Source of the DNA: LMUY01 sp965199005
Lineage (GTDB): Bacteria > Pseudomonadota > Alphaproteobacteria > Acetobacterales > Acetobacteraceae
Direction: 5' to 3'
Length of the DNA stretch: 64,000 bases
Assembly: GCA_965199005.1 (NCBI GenBank)
Contig: CBDAQK010000001.1
Location: 1,488,001-1,552,000 of the forward strand
Shown here: positions 1-8,250 of the stretch, one piece after another
Position numbering within the stretch: the stretch's first letter is position 1
Layout: each line of letters opens with the position of its first letter
Program-made: the position numbers and the translations under genes
The notes under the pieces: model-generated
The model's database searches: none
What the model was told of the DNA's origin: nothing
What the model saw: only the letters and a program-made list of their open reading frames with translations

Positions 1-55
1 GGCTGGCCTGCTGCGCGAGATCAGGGATCGCCTCGACCAGTTGGAGGCGCTTTGA
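1..55 (+). CDS. C-terminal end of an unidentified upstream gene (partial)
   Basis: Only the last 17 codons enter the window, reading from base 2 and ending LRDRLDQLEAL-like residues (LREIRDRLDQLEAL) before TGA at 53-55. The tail is charged and looks helical. The next start codon follows one base after this stop, so the two genes probably share a transcript. The visible part is too short to name the product. Confidence 0.5.
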   Translation, partial: AGLLREIRDRLDQLEAL

Positions 56-56
56 G

Positions 57-584
57 ATGGACACCCCAGCCGAAGGCTTCGCCGATGTCTCGCGCGAACA
101 GGTGATCTGCACCATCCCGTTCACGGTTCGCCGCGCTGCCCGATGGAGCGAGTGCGACCCGGCGGGCGTGGTCTATGCCGGCAACTTCAACGACTACCTG
201 CTCTCTGCCGTCCAGCTGTTCCGGCGCCGGCTGTTCGGCCGGGATTGGACCCGCATGCGCGACGAATGGGCAGTCGACCTGCCGGCCAAATCCACCTCGC
301 TGATCTATCAGGGGTCGCTCTGGCCGGACGATGTGTTTGATACCACCGTTTGGGTGGGGGCGGTCCGCATGCGCACCTTCGACGTGGTGGCACAGGCCGT
401 GCGCGCGCCCGCCTCGCCGCAAGATAGGGCTAACCGGGTCTTCATCGGCCGCCACTCCTCCATCTGCGTCAGCGCGTCCGACCGGCGGCAATCCGTGCCA
501 CTGCCACCGGCATTGCGGGCGCGGCTCGACTCGGCGACTGCGCACTCACCCGCCCCGGCGGCCCTGCTGGAGACCGTATGGTGA
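57..584 (+). CDS. acyl-CoA thioesterase, 4-hydroxybenzoyl-CoA thioesterase-like hot-dog fold
   Basis: Predicted cytoplasmic thioesterase of 175 residues. The segment WSECDPAGVVYAGNFNDYL at about residues 31-49 matches the 4HBT signature, in which an Asp followed by PAGVVY/F sits at the active site. The remainder has the alternating hydrophobic pattern of a single hot-dog domain (FDTTVWVGAVRMRTFDV). The start ATG lies one base after the preceding stop. The 3' end overlaps the next gene by 7 bp, so the two are translationally coupled. The acyl-CoA substrate cannot be read from the sequence; pairing with a dehydrogenase suggests a small catabolic unit. Confidence 0.8.
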   Translation: MDTPAEGFADVSREQVICTIPFTVRRAARWSECDPAGVVYAGNFNDYLLSAVQLFRRRLFGRDWTRMRDEWAVDLPAKSTSLIYQGSLWPDDVFDTTVWVGAVRMRTFDVVAQAVRAPASPQDRANRVFIGRHSSICVSASDRRQSVPLPPALRARLDSATAHSPAPAALLETVW

Positions 585-1462
585 ATCGCAGCCCGGAGGT
601 GGCGATCGTCGCCATGGGGGAAATGGGATCCTGGGTCGCCCGGCGGCTGACCGCGCATGGCGCAGCCGTCCGCACTGTCTTGGACGGGCGAAGCGCTGCC
701 AGTGCTGACCGCGCCGCAGCAGCCGGGGTGCGCGATGCTGGCAGCGACGACGCCCTCGTCGAGGGGGCGGACATGCTGCTGTCGATCGTGCCACCCGGTG
801 CCGCGTTCGACCTGGCCCGGCGCTTTGCTCCCGCCCTTGCCCGCGCCAAAATCAAGCCGGTTTATGTCGACTGCAATGCCGTCAGCCGAGGCACCGTCCT
901 CAAGGTGGAGCACCGCATCGCTGCGGCCGGCGGCACCGTCGTCGACGCCGGTATCTTCGGCGTCGCACCTGTGGGCGACGGGGCGGGCCCGCGCATCTAT
1001 GTCTCCGGCCCGGAGGCAGCGAAGGTCGGCGCGCTCAACGCCCATGGGCTTGAAATCCTGGTGCTCGACGCACCCGTGGGAAGTGCGTCCGCCCTGAAAT
1101 GCTGCTTTGCGGCGCTGGGCAAAGGGGTCGCGGCGCTGGGTGCGGAGGCCATTCTGGCTGCGCAGCAGGCCAACGTTGCCGAGGCGCTGCAGCTCGAACT
1201 CCGGACCATCTTCCCGGATCTCGCCCGGCTGCTCGCAAAGCTGGTGCCGGAATCCTACACCAAGGCCTATCGCTGGGTGGCCGAGATGCAGGAGATTGGC
1301 CGCGACTTCGAAGCCGTTCCGGGCGGCACCGCCAGCTATAATGCGGCGGCTGAGTTGTTCCAGGCCGTGGCACAGGCGGGGGCGACGAGAGGGATCCAGG
1401 GGAACCTGATCGACTCGCTCGACCTGTTCGTGACGGCTCTGAAGGCCGCGCCAGCAGGCTGA
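578..1462 (+). CDS. NAD(P)-dependent 6-phosphogluconate dehydrogenase-like oxidoreductase, DUF1932 type
   Basis: 294 residues with an N-terminal Rossmann domain (VAIVAMGEMGSWVARRL near residues 8-24; the usual GxGxxG is altered to AMGEMG) and a helical C-terminal half of the DUF1932 kind (LLAKLVPESYTKAYRWVAEM). The family resembles beta-hydroxyacid dehydrogenases and 6-phosphogluconate dehydrogenase. The motif DAGIFGVAPVGDGAGPRIYVSG fits the substrate-binding segment seen in these proteins as DAPVSG. The gene overlaps the thioesterase by 7 bp. The substrate is not identifiable. The nucleotide-binding loop is atypical, but the rest is intact. Confidence 0.75.
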   Translation: MVNRSPEVAIVAMGEMGSWVARRLTAHGAAVRTVLDGRSAASADRAAAAGVRDAGSDDALVEGADMLLSIVPPGAAFDLARRFAPALARAKIKPVYVDCNAVSRGTVLKVEHRIAAAGGTVVDAGIFGVAPVGDGAGPRIYVSGPEAAKVGALNAHGLEILVLDAPVGSASALKCCFAALGKGVAALGAEAILAAQQANVAEALQLELRTIFPDLARLLAKLVPESYTKAYRWVAEMQEIGRDFEAVPGGTASYNAAAELFQAVAQAGATRGIQGNLIDSLDLFVTALKAAPAG

Positions 1463-1470
1463 ATGGCGCA

Positions 1471-2763
1471 TCAGCGCCGCTGGTCGATCCCGCGCCAGGC
1501 GACGGCGGTTCCCCCGACCATGACGAGGGACAGGATCGCCGCGGCAATCTGATAGTAGGCTGGCATCATCGGGCTGCCACTCTGCTCGATCAGCCACGTC
1601 ACCGTGACTGGCGCCAGGCCGCCAAAGAGTGTCACGGCGATGTTGTAGGAGATGGCGATGCCCGTGCTGCGTATCGCCGTCGGGAACAGGGCGGAGAGCA
1701 TGCCGGGGTGCGGGCCCGACATGAGGCTGAGAAACAGCGTGGCGACGATCTCTGCACCGAAGAGCCGCTCCACGGAGGGCGCCGAGGCCACGAAATAGTA
1801 TAGCGGCCAGGCGGATAGGGCGAAGAGGATGACCACGGGGAAGAACAGCCGGAACGCCCCCACGCGGTCGGCGATCCAGCCGGAGATGGGATAGGCCACG
1901 ATCGCCACGACGCCCGCCACCGTGGTGGCGCCCAGGGCGGCCGAGAGCGGCAGGTGCAGCTGCCGCGTGACGAAGGTCGGGGCGTAGCTGTGCCAGAGAT
2001 AGTTGAGCGCGGTGCCGACGATGATGACGCCCATGGCGCAGATGATCGCGGCCATCGACAACCGGCCAGCCGGACGGCCTACCCCACGCTCGGCTTGCAA
2101 CCGGAGGAACTCCGGCGATTCGCCAACATTGTGGCGGATATAGAAGCCGACGGGCCCGATCAGCGCGCCGAACAGGAATGGCACGCGCCAACCCCAATCG
2201 GCCAGGTCGGCTGGCGATAGCAGGGTGGTCAAGAGCAGGCCGAAGCCGGAGGCCAGCAGCAATGCCACGCCCTGCGACGCCATCTGGAAGCTGCCGTAGA
2301 ACATGCGGCGATGGGGCGGTGCGAACTCCGTCAGCATCGCCGCGGCGCTACCGAATTCGCCGCCGACGGAGAGGCCCTGGATCACTCGGGCCGCGATCAC
2401 CAGCGCCGGAGCCGCCAGGCCGATGGTCGCGTAGGACGGCGTCAGCCCCACGATCAGGGTGCCCAACGCCATCATCAGGATGAGAAGCGAGAGTGCCTTA
2501 CGCCGGCCGGCGCGGTCCGCGTAGAGGCCCAGCAGGATGCCGCCCAGCGGGCGGACGATGAAGCCAACGGCAAAGACCCCGAATGTCAGCAGCAGCGAGG
2601 CACTGCGATCCGCCGCCGGAAAGAACGCCCGGCCGACCGAGGAGGCAAAATACGCGTAGGAGAGGAAGTCGAACCATTCCAAACCGTTGCCAATGACGGA
2701 GGCTAAAACGGCCCGGCGTATGCCAGGCATGGTGAGAACGGGCGGGCTGATGGCGGTATCCAT
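1471..2763 (-). CDS. MFS transporter, metabolite:H+ symporter (MHS) family
   Basis: 430 residues with twelve predicted membrane segments. Family signatures are GNGLEWFDF near residue 25, the RxxGRR-type loop (ADRAGRRKAL) between helices 2 and 3, and RVIQGLSVGGEFGSAAAM in helix 4. These mark the MHS group, which includes citrate, shikimate, dicarboxylate and proline/betaine symporters. An AGAGGAA ribosome-binding site lies about 8 bases before ATG. The gene is convergent with the dehydrogenase (8 bp between stops). The likely role is proton-coupled import of an organic acid; the substrate is unknown. Confidence 0.85.
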   Translation of the reverse strand: MDTAISPPVLTMPGIRRAVLASVIGNGLEWFDFLSYAYFASSVGRAFFPAADRSASLLLTFGVFAVGFIVRPLGGILLGLYADRAGRRKALSLLILMMALGTLIVGLTPSYATIGLAAPALVIAARVIQGLSVGGEFGSAAAMLTEFAPPHRRMFYGSFQMASQGVALLLASGFGLLLTTLLSPADLADWGWRVPFLFGALIGPVGFYIRHNVGESPEFLRLQAERGVGRPAGRLSMAAIICAMGVIIVGTALNYLWHSYAPTFVTRQLHLPLSAALGATTVAGVVAIVAYPISGWIADRVGAFRLFFPVVILFALSAWPLYYFVASAPSVERLFGAEIVATLFLSLMSGPHPGMLSALFPTAIRSTGIAISYNIAVTLFGGLAPVTVTWLIEQSGSPMMPAYYQIAAAILSLVMVGGTAVAWRGIDQRR

Positions 2764-2831
2764 GGACAGGTTCCTCTTAATTCTTGTTTATTGGAAACAG
2801 AGCGGCCGCCCCTTGGCGAGGACGGGCGCCG

Positions 2832-3795
2832 TTATCCGTCGACCGCGGCCACCTTTTGCAGTTTGGCGGCCGCGGCAGGGTCCAGGCCCAATTGCTTGGC
2901 CGCAATCTCCGCTGGGCCGAAGCGGGATGGGTCCTGCCCGGTGATGCGCCGGAACAGCACCAGGGCGTTCAGATAGGCCCCATACGCGCTGGGATGGTAG
3001 CCGATCGGGGTGGTGCAACAGGCCGCCGCCGGGTCACTGTCCCACAGATCAACGGCGCCGGGGAGCTGTTGGGGTGCAAAAGGGTCGCGCTGGGCGATGT
3101 TGCGGGTGATGGCGGTGACCCAGGCATCCCCGGCATAGGCGACGCCGGTGATTGCTGGATTTTGCGCCGCAACGGCGGCGTAGCCGCTGTGCAGGTCTGC
3201 CGCCATGGCTGCAATCGATGCACTCGCATAAGGGTGCCGGCCGTCCGGCCCGTCCGTGTAGGTGTAGGACGCGACCGGCTGTGTCTCGTAGAGGAAGATT
3301 TTGGCCTGCACCGGGCGCGCCACCGAATCGATCGCCGCCACCAATTGGTCCACGGCGCGTTCGAATTGAGCCGGGTCGCCACGCGTTGGCCGGCCCAGTG
3401 CATTGGTGGCTGGCAGCGGCAGGAAGCTCTGTTCCTGTAACACCACGATGTCGAATGGCTTGCCAGTGAGAGGGTCGGCGGTGATCGCGCTCAGGCGGCT
3501 GGGGGAGGCGGCGGTGCGGGCCAGGGTGGCGTCACTGACGGCCAGACTCGTCCGTTCCGGTGGGGCGGGGCCGGCGGTGCGCTTCGGGGCGGTCGCAGGC
3601 CTCGGGGCCGAGGCAGTTGTCGTCGTGTACGTGGCGGGGGTCAGGGCCGAAGCCGTTACGGTAGGTGCGGACTGGCAGGTAGCGACCATGGGTAAAGCTG
3701 TTGCCGACGAATAGGATTCTTACTGGCTCGGCCTGCGCCGTCCCGCCCAGGACAGCGCAGGCGGTGAGCGTGGACAGGAATCGGGCCGCGAACAC
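2832..3795 (-). pseudogene. frameshifted, internally deleted secreted SGNH-type hydrolase
   Basis: Two frames together resemble one secreted hydrolase. The first, from a GTG at 3795, encodes a signal peptide (LSTLTACAVLGGTAQA) and RILFVGNSFTHGRY, the SGNH block I, then runs out of frame at about 3532. The second frame (to 2832) carries KPFDIVVLQEQSFLPLP, FLYETQPVASYTY, AGDAWVTAI, VDLWDSD and ACCTTPIGYHPS, the later blocks of the same family with the catalytic Asp-x-x-His region. In intact homologues I would expect several tens of residues between these parts, so a deletion plus a frame change is likely. A programmed frameshift is less likely because conserved sequence between the parts is missing. 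Confidence 0.65.
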
Positions 3796-3809
3796 AGCAC
3801 TTCCCCCTC

Positions 3810-4118
3810 ATGTTGGACGACAACATTGCCGAGGGCGAGCCATCATGTAAAATATCTGAGCGATCCCTCTACGGCCTGACGCCCACGCAGCGGTCGTTCT
3901 TTGCCTATGAATCGACGTACCTGGTGGTGGACGCGATCCGCCGGGCGGGTTCGGACAAGCCGGCGGATATCCAGGCGGCGCTGAAGAATTCCACCATGGC
4001 CTCCACGCTCGGGGGCACCTACAAGATGGACGACCACAACCACCCACATACACCGCTGGACCTACTGGGCATCCGCAACGGCAAGGTGCAGGTGATTGGG
4101 ACGGTTACCTCCGGGTAG
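3810..4118 (+). pseudogene. C-terminal fragment of a LivK-type branched-chain amino acid binding protein
   Basis: The 102-residue frame has no signal peptide. From about residue 25 on it matches only the last part of periplasmic type-I binding proteins: FAYESTYLVVDAIRRAGSDK, then IQAALKNSTMASTLGGTYKM, then PHTPLDLLGIRNGKVQVIG. In full-length proteins (about 400 residues) these motifs form the final helix-strand elements. The N-terminal three quarters are absent. The apparent start MLDDNIAEGEP is probably fortuitous. It sits beside the broken SGNH gene, so this locus seems to have lost DNA by deletion. Confidence 0.7.
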
Positions 4119-4122
4119 TCGT

Positions 4123-4911
4123 TCAGAACCGTGGCAGATCGGGGTTGGCGGCACCCATCCACTTCTTCTGCAGCGCCGGCAGCTCTCCCGTCGTCCAAAG
4201 CATGAAGATGTCGGTGTCCAACCAATGCAGCATGTCCGGCTCACCCAGCCGGAGGCCGATGCCCATCGGAGCGGATGCCACGACGAACTTAGTCCCGACT
4301 TTGGGTTCGCGCGCCGCGACTGCGACTGCCAGCCCACCGCTCGTCACAATGCCTTCGACCTGTCCCGCCAACAAAGCTTGCGTCGTCGAGGCATCGTCGT
4401 CGAAGCGCTGGATTGTGGTGCCTTCCACCGCAGATTTGGTGAGCGCGATGTCATTGGTGGTTGCTCGGGTGACGCCGACTCTGTGTCCCTTCAGATCGGC
4501 CATCGAGGTGAAGGCACTTCCGGTTCCCGCGAGGAGAACCTGCTGGTCGACATAGACGCAGTTGGTGAAGGCGATCGCCTTCGCGCGCTCCGCCGTGATC
4601 GAGAAGGACGAGATGACGATATCGAGCTTGCGGCTGAGCAGGTTTGGGATGCGAGCAGAGGCAACGGTATCGACGATGTTCACCTTCACGCCCAGGTCGC
4701 GCCCGATCAGCTTGGCTAGGCTCACGTCGTAGCCATCCGGTTCCATCTTGTCGTTGGTCAGACCGTAGGGCGGCGTGCCCAGGCTGACCCCGATGTTGAT
4801 GGTGCCGCGCTTGACGATGTCGTCCAGCAGCGTTTGCGCCGTTGCGTGGACGGTCATAACCGCGAGCAACGCGCAGCCGAGCAGTAGCTTTCGTATCGTT
4901 CTTGTTGGCAT
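4123..4911 (-). CDS. ABC transporter substrate-binding protein, polar amino acid family 3
   Basis: 262 residues with a signal peptide (KLLLGCALLAVMTVHATAQ) and the two-lobed SBP_bac_3 fold. Family cues are RGTINIGVSLGTPPYG near residue 35, DGYDVSLAKLIGRDLG, LDIVISSFSITAERAKAIAF, and DLKGHRVGVTRATTND. The usual binding-site R and D of amino-acid binders are only partly recognisable, so an opine, sugar-acid amide or other small ligand is possible. An AGGAGGA ribosome-binding site precedes ATG. It is the last gene of a leftward unit after a GntR regulator and two permeases. No ATP-binding subunit lies nearby. Confidence 0.85.
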   Translation of the reverse strand: MPTRTIRKLLLGCALLAVMTVHATAQTLLDDIVKRGTINIGVSLGTPPYGLTNDKMEPDGYDVSLAKLIGRDLGVKVNIVDTVASARIPNLLSRKLDIVISSFSITAERAKAIAFTNCVYVDQQVLLAGTGSAFTSMADLKGHRVGVTRATTNDIALTKSAVEGTTIQRFDDDASTTQALLAGQVEGIVTSGGLAVAVAAREPKVGTKFVVASAPMGIGLRLGEPDMLHWLDTDIFMLWTTGELPALQKKWMGAANPDLPRF

Positions 4912-4920
4912 GTGTTCCTC

Positions 4921-5586
4921 CTATTGAACCGGGATTGGACTTATCTGCGGCACCCTTGCCTCAAGCTGGCGCGAGACCAGCGACAGGGTGAAGCAAATGA
5001 CGAAATACATCGCCGCAACGGTCAGAAAGACCTTGAGCGGCTGGAATGTCGAATTCGAAACGATTTGTCCGGCGCGTGTCAGCTCGACATAGCCGATGAT
5101 GGACGCGAGCGCGGTATTTTTCACCAATTGCACGATAAATCCCAGCGTGGGTGGGACCGCTATTCGCAACGCCTGCGGTGCGACCACCTGCCGGAGCGTC
5201 CGCCACCAGCCAAGCCCGAGTGCGGCTGACCCCTCCCATTGGCCGCGGCCCACTGCCTGGATCGCGCCCCGCCAAATATCGCCGAGAAAGGCCGCGGCAT
5301 ACAGCGAAAACGCCCCTGCCGCGGCGGCAAGAGGCGGGACGTCCAACCCGGCGAAGGCGAGGCCGAAATAGGCAATGAACAAGAGCACCAGGAGCGGTGT
5401 TCCCTGGATGATGAAGAGATAGATCTGCCCACAAATCCGGACCGGGCGTATGGGGGATATGCGTGCCAAGGTCACGCCGACCCCGAGCAACGATCCGCCG
5501 ATGAGGGCAATAGCGGAAAGGGCGAGCGTCCAGAGCCCGGCCTGGGCCAGATATTCGACGTGACGGAAGGAGAAGGTTTGAAACAT
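4921..5586 (-). CDS. ABC transporter permease, polar amino acid (HisM/GlnP) type
   Basis: 221 residues with about five membrane spans. It carries the HisMQ-type EAA loop with the landmarks GAIQAVGRGQWEGSAALGL and QVVAPQALRIAVPPTLGF. The front part VEYLAQAGLWTLALSAIALI and FIIQGTPLLVLLFIAYFGL matches the family start. The gene ends 9 bases before the binding protein begins and starts 8 bases after the preceding permease. The pair would form the heterodimeric channel of an amino-acid-type importer in the inner membrane. Confidence 0.85.
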   Translation of the reverse strand: MFQTFSFRHVEYLAQAGLWTLALSAIALIGGSLLGVGVTLARISPIRPVRICGQIYLFIIQGTPLLVLLFIAYFGLAFAGLDVPPLAAAAGAFSLYAAAFLGDIWRGAIQAVGRGQWEGSAALGLGWWRTLRQVVAPQALRIAVPPTLGFIVQLVKNTALASIIGYVELTRAGQIVSNSTFQPLKVFLTVAAMYFVICFTLSLVSRQLEARVPQISPIPVQ

Positions 5587-5594
5587 CGCCGGGT

Positions 5595-6266
5595 TCAGCG
5601 GACCGTGGCATGGAAGACGAACATCGATCTGCCAAGCAGCGCAAAGCCACCTTTGAAGATCGCTGTCATGACGATGTAGATGCCGGCGACGACGAGATAG
5701 GCCTCCAAACTCCGGAAGGTCAGGCCTTGGATGTCATTGGCAGCCCCGGTCAACTCCGGGATTGAGATCGTCGAGACGATGCTGGAGGCGAGCATCGTCA
5801 GAATGAATTGGCTGGTCAATGACGGGTAGACGGCAGCCAAGGACGGCTTCAGCACGACGTGACGGAAAGTCCGGTACTTGGATAGGCCAAGCGAACGGGC
5901 AGCCTCGACCTGGCCCCGCTCGATCGATTGGATTCCAGCGCGCACAATCTCCGTCAAATAGGCGCCGGCATAGAGGGACAGGGACAACAGGCCCGCGGGC
6001 AACGGCGTAAAGCGCAGCCCGATGGTGGGCAGGCCGAAATAGATGATGTAGATCTGCACCAAAAACGGCGTATTGCGAAACAGCTCCACATAGCACCGCC
6101 CGATCGCGCGCAGCAGCGCCAAGCGCGAAAGCCGGGCTGCGGCGCCGAGCACGCCGATGATCAGGCCCAGCACCATCGCCGCCGCGGACAGGGCCATGGT
6201 GACAATCGCGGCATCGGCAAAAACCGGCCACCGGGCAAGCGTGCCGGAGAAGTCAAGCGAAACCAT
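5595..6266 (-). CDS. ABC transporter permease, polar amino acid (HisQ/GlnP) type
   Basis: 223 residues, a paralogue of the next permease. The motifs YVELFRNTPFLVQIYIIYFG and GIQSIERGQVEAARSLGLSK are the hallmark of amino-acid ABC permeases. A GGGGGAGGAA ribosome-binding site lies just before ATG. It follows the GntR regulator gene by 40 bases on the same strand, so the regulator probably heads the operon. With its partner it would build the membrane channel. The missing ATPase must be supplied from elsewhere in the genome. Confidence 0.85.
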   Translation of the reverse strand: MVSLDFSGTLARWPVFADAAIVTMALSAAAMVLGLIIGVLGAAARLSRLALLRAIGRCYVELFRNTPFLVQIYIIYFGLPTIGLRFTPLPAGLLSLSLYAGAYLTEIVRAGIQSIERGQVEAARSLGLSKYRTFRHVVLKPSLAAVYPSLTSQFILTMLASSIVSTISIPELTGAANDIQGLTFRSLEAYLVVAGIYIVMTAIFKGGFALLGRSMFVFHATVR

Positions 6267-6306
6267 TGTTCTTCCTCCCCCGTTGCGGTTCGCGCAGCCC
6301 CTGCGT

Positions 6307-7002
6307 TCAGGATGCGGCGCGAGCGGTTAGCGCAGTCCTGACATTCCTGAGGCTATTTTCCTGGCTTCGAAGCAGATGCCGCCGCAGCAGGTCGCGCGCC
6401 GCCGCGCGATCGCCTGCCTTCAATGCGTCGAGAACGGCGATGTGGTCATCGACCGACTGCGCATAATTGCCCAGGGTGAAGACGAACACCGTGTGGGTCT
6501 GGCGCAGAATACGCAAGTGCCAGTCGGCGATCAGCGCATTGCCACTGGCCGTGACCAGCGCCTGGTGAAAGGCACGGTCGAAGCCCAACGCCATACCCAG
6601 ATCGTCCAGCGTGTCACGCCGGGCATACTCCCGATGCTGTTCCACGCTTTCACCGAGGGATGCGAGAAGGCTGGGCGCGACCCGGCCCCGCACGCAGACC
6701 CGGTTGATCGCTTCGAGCTCGAGGATGATGCGCGCGTCATAAATGTCGATCAGATCACGCTCGGCGAGCTGGCGGACGATGGTCCCCTTCCGGAGCGACG
6801 ACATCGCCAGGCCATCCGCCTCGAGCCGCAGCAGGGCTTCCTTGATCGGGGTTGGGCTAATTCCGAGTTGCGCGGCCAGTTCCTCCGGCCGGAGCCGATG
6901 CCCGCTCGCAAGCTGTCCGGCGAGGATGCGCGACCGCAGCTCGCGATAGGCTTGATCGGCCAAGGTCGCGCGGACGACGGTGTTCATGGAGGCATTCTTC
7001 AT
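6307..7002 (-). CDS. GntR-family transcriptional regulator, FCD type
   Basis: 231 residues. The winged helix-turn-helix spans roughly residues 10-75 (AYRELRSRILAGQLASGHRL, LGISPTPIKEALLRLEADGL) and is followed by an all-helical FCD ligand domain with FDRAFHQALVTASGN and the His-rich end typical of metal-binding FCD proteins. The start ATG at 7002 follows AGAAGG by three bases; an in-frame ATG at 6987 is the alternative. The reading frame stays open far upstream, but that region covers the opposite-strand enolase gene. The regulator is first in the ABC operon and divergent from the dehydratase. A 14-base palindrome lies between them. Confidence 0.85.
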   Translation of the reverse strand: MKNASMNTVVRATLADQAYRELRSRILAGQLASGHRLRPEELAAQLGISPTPIKEALLRLEADGLAMSSLRKGTIVRQLAERDLIDIYDARIILELEAINRVCVRGRVAPSLLASLGESVEQHREYARRDTLDDLGMALGFDRAFHQALVTASGNALIADWHLRILRQTHTVFVFTLGNYAQSVDDHIAVLDALKAGDRAAARDLLRRHLLRSQENSLRNVRTALTARAAS

Positions 7003-7023
7003 AAACCTTCTGGCGGTGCAAGA

Positions 7024-7037
7024 TAGAAAATTTTCTA
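7024..7037. promoter_or_regulatory. 14-bp perfect palindrome, candidate GntR operator
   Basis: TAGAAAATTTTCTA is a perfect inverted repeat in the 132-bp gap between the GntR gene (start 7002) and the divergent dehydratase (start 7135). GntR-family dimers bind short palindromes, usually near their own promoter. The position would allow control of both transcription units. The assignment to this regulator is inference. Confidence 0.45.
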
Positions 7038-7134
7038 CTTTTGCAGGCGCCGGCCGCGTATATGGCGGCGTGGATTTGACCGCGGCGCACCGATCCACCG
7101 CGCCGCTCAACCAAAATCCTGGGGATGCGCCCGC

Positions 7135-8250
7135 ATGAAGATCGTCGCCGTCGAACCGTTCATCCTTCATTTGCCCCTGACGCAGAGCTCGATTTCGGAT
7201 TCCACCCACAGCATTACGCATTGGGGGGTGGTCGGTGCGAAGATCACAACGGAAGGCGGGCTGGTTGGTTACGGCTTCACCGGCACGCATGCGCATTTGG
7301 CGTCCGACCGGCTGATTACCGCCTGCATCCGGGACTGCTATGCGCCCTTGCTGGTGGGCGAGGATGCGACGGCGACGACGGCGTTGTGGATGAAGCTGGC
7401 CCGTTACCCGGCGCTGCAATGGGTGGGGCGCGCGGGGATTACGCAACTCGCACTGGCCGCGGTCGACGTGGCGTTGTGGGATTTGCGGGCGAAGCAGGCC
7501 GAGATGCCGCTGTGGAAATTCCTGGGCGGCGGCGATGAAACCAAGGTGGAGGCTTACAACACGGATGTCGGGTGGCTGTCCTTCCCACGCAACCAACTCG
7601 TCGCACTGTGTTCGGGCGCGGTGGGGGAGGGCGGCTTTCGCCGGCTGAAGGTGAAGGTCGGCCATAATGACCCGCGCGAGGATATCGAGCGGCTGCAGGC
7701 CGTGCGCGATGCGGTCGGCCCCGATATCCGCATCGCGGTGGATGGCAACGGCAAATGGGATTTGCCGACATGCATGCGGTTTTGCGCGCGGGCGGAGGCG
7801 CTGGACTTGTTCTGGTTCGAGGAGCCGATGTGGTACGACGACGTCGCGTCCCACGCTGCCCTGGCGCGTGCCACCACCATTCCGGTCGCGCTGGGCGAAC
7901 AACTCTATTCGCTGGATGCGTTCAAGGCGTTTCTGTCCGCTGGTGCCGTGCACTACGTGCAGCCGGATGTGACGCGGCTGGGTGGCATTACCGAGTACAT
8001 CCAGGTTGCCGATTTAGCCCATGCCTATCGCCTGCCCATCGCCCCGCATGCGGGGGAGATGAGCCAGGTCCATGTGCACCTCTCTTTCTGGCACCCGGCG
8101 TCGGGCATCCTGGAATACATCCCTTGGATCAAGGATCACTTCGCCGACCCCATCCGGGTGGAGGGCGGCCATTTCATCCGCCCAAGCCTGCCAGGGGCCG
8201 GCACCACGCCGCTGCCCACGAGCATGGCGGCATTCAGCCACGCGCCCTGA
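7135..8250 (+). CDS. mandelate racemase/muconate lactonizing enzyme-family dehydratase or racemase
   Basis: 371 residues of the enolase superfamily, with an N-terminal capping domain and C-terminal TIM barrel. Catalytic landmarks are visible: the KxK motif in RLKVKVG (about residue 180), the first metal ligand in AVDGNGKWD, the second in WFEEPM, the third in ALGEQL, and the general-base His in APHAGEM. These belong to the mandelate racemase subgroup, mostly acid-sugar dehydratases. Overall it resembles enzymes annotated as L-rhamnonate or galactarate dehydratase-like, but the substrate cannot be fixed. Its stop abuts the stop of the IdnD-like gene on the other strand. Confidence 0.85.
   Translation: MKIVAVEPFILHLPLTQSSISDSTHSITHWGVVGAKITTEGGLVGYGFTGTHAHLASDRLITACIRDCYAPLLVGEDATATTALWMKLARYPALQWVGRAGITQLALAAVDVALWDLRAKQAEMPLWKFLGGGDETKVEAYNTDVGWLSFPRNQLVALCSGAVGEGGFRRLKVKVGHNDPREDIERLQAVRDAVGPDIRIAVDGNGKWDLPTCMRFCARAEALDLFWFEEPMWYDDVASHAALARATTIPVALGEQLYSLDAFKAFLSAGAVHYVQPDVTRLGGITEYIQVADLAHAYRLPIAPHAGEMSQVHVHLSFWHPASGILEYIPWIKDHFADPIRVEGGHFIRPSLPGAGTTPLPTSMAAFSHAP

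Noticed and set aside
308..2197. 629-residue open frame on the minus strand
   Set aside because: It runs antisense through the DUF1932 dehydrogenase and out of frame through the MFS gene; composition is typical of GC-rich shadow frames.
6307..7953. 548-residue extension of the GntR frame
   Set aside because: The extra N-terminal part is antisense to the well-supported enolase-family gene; the real start is at 7002 with a ribosome-binding site.
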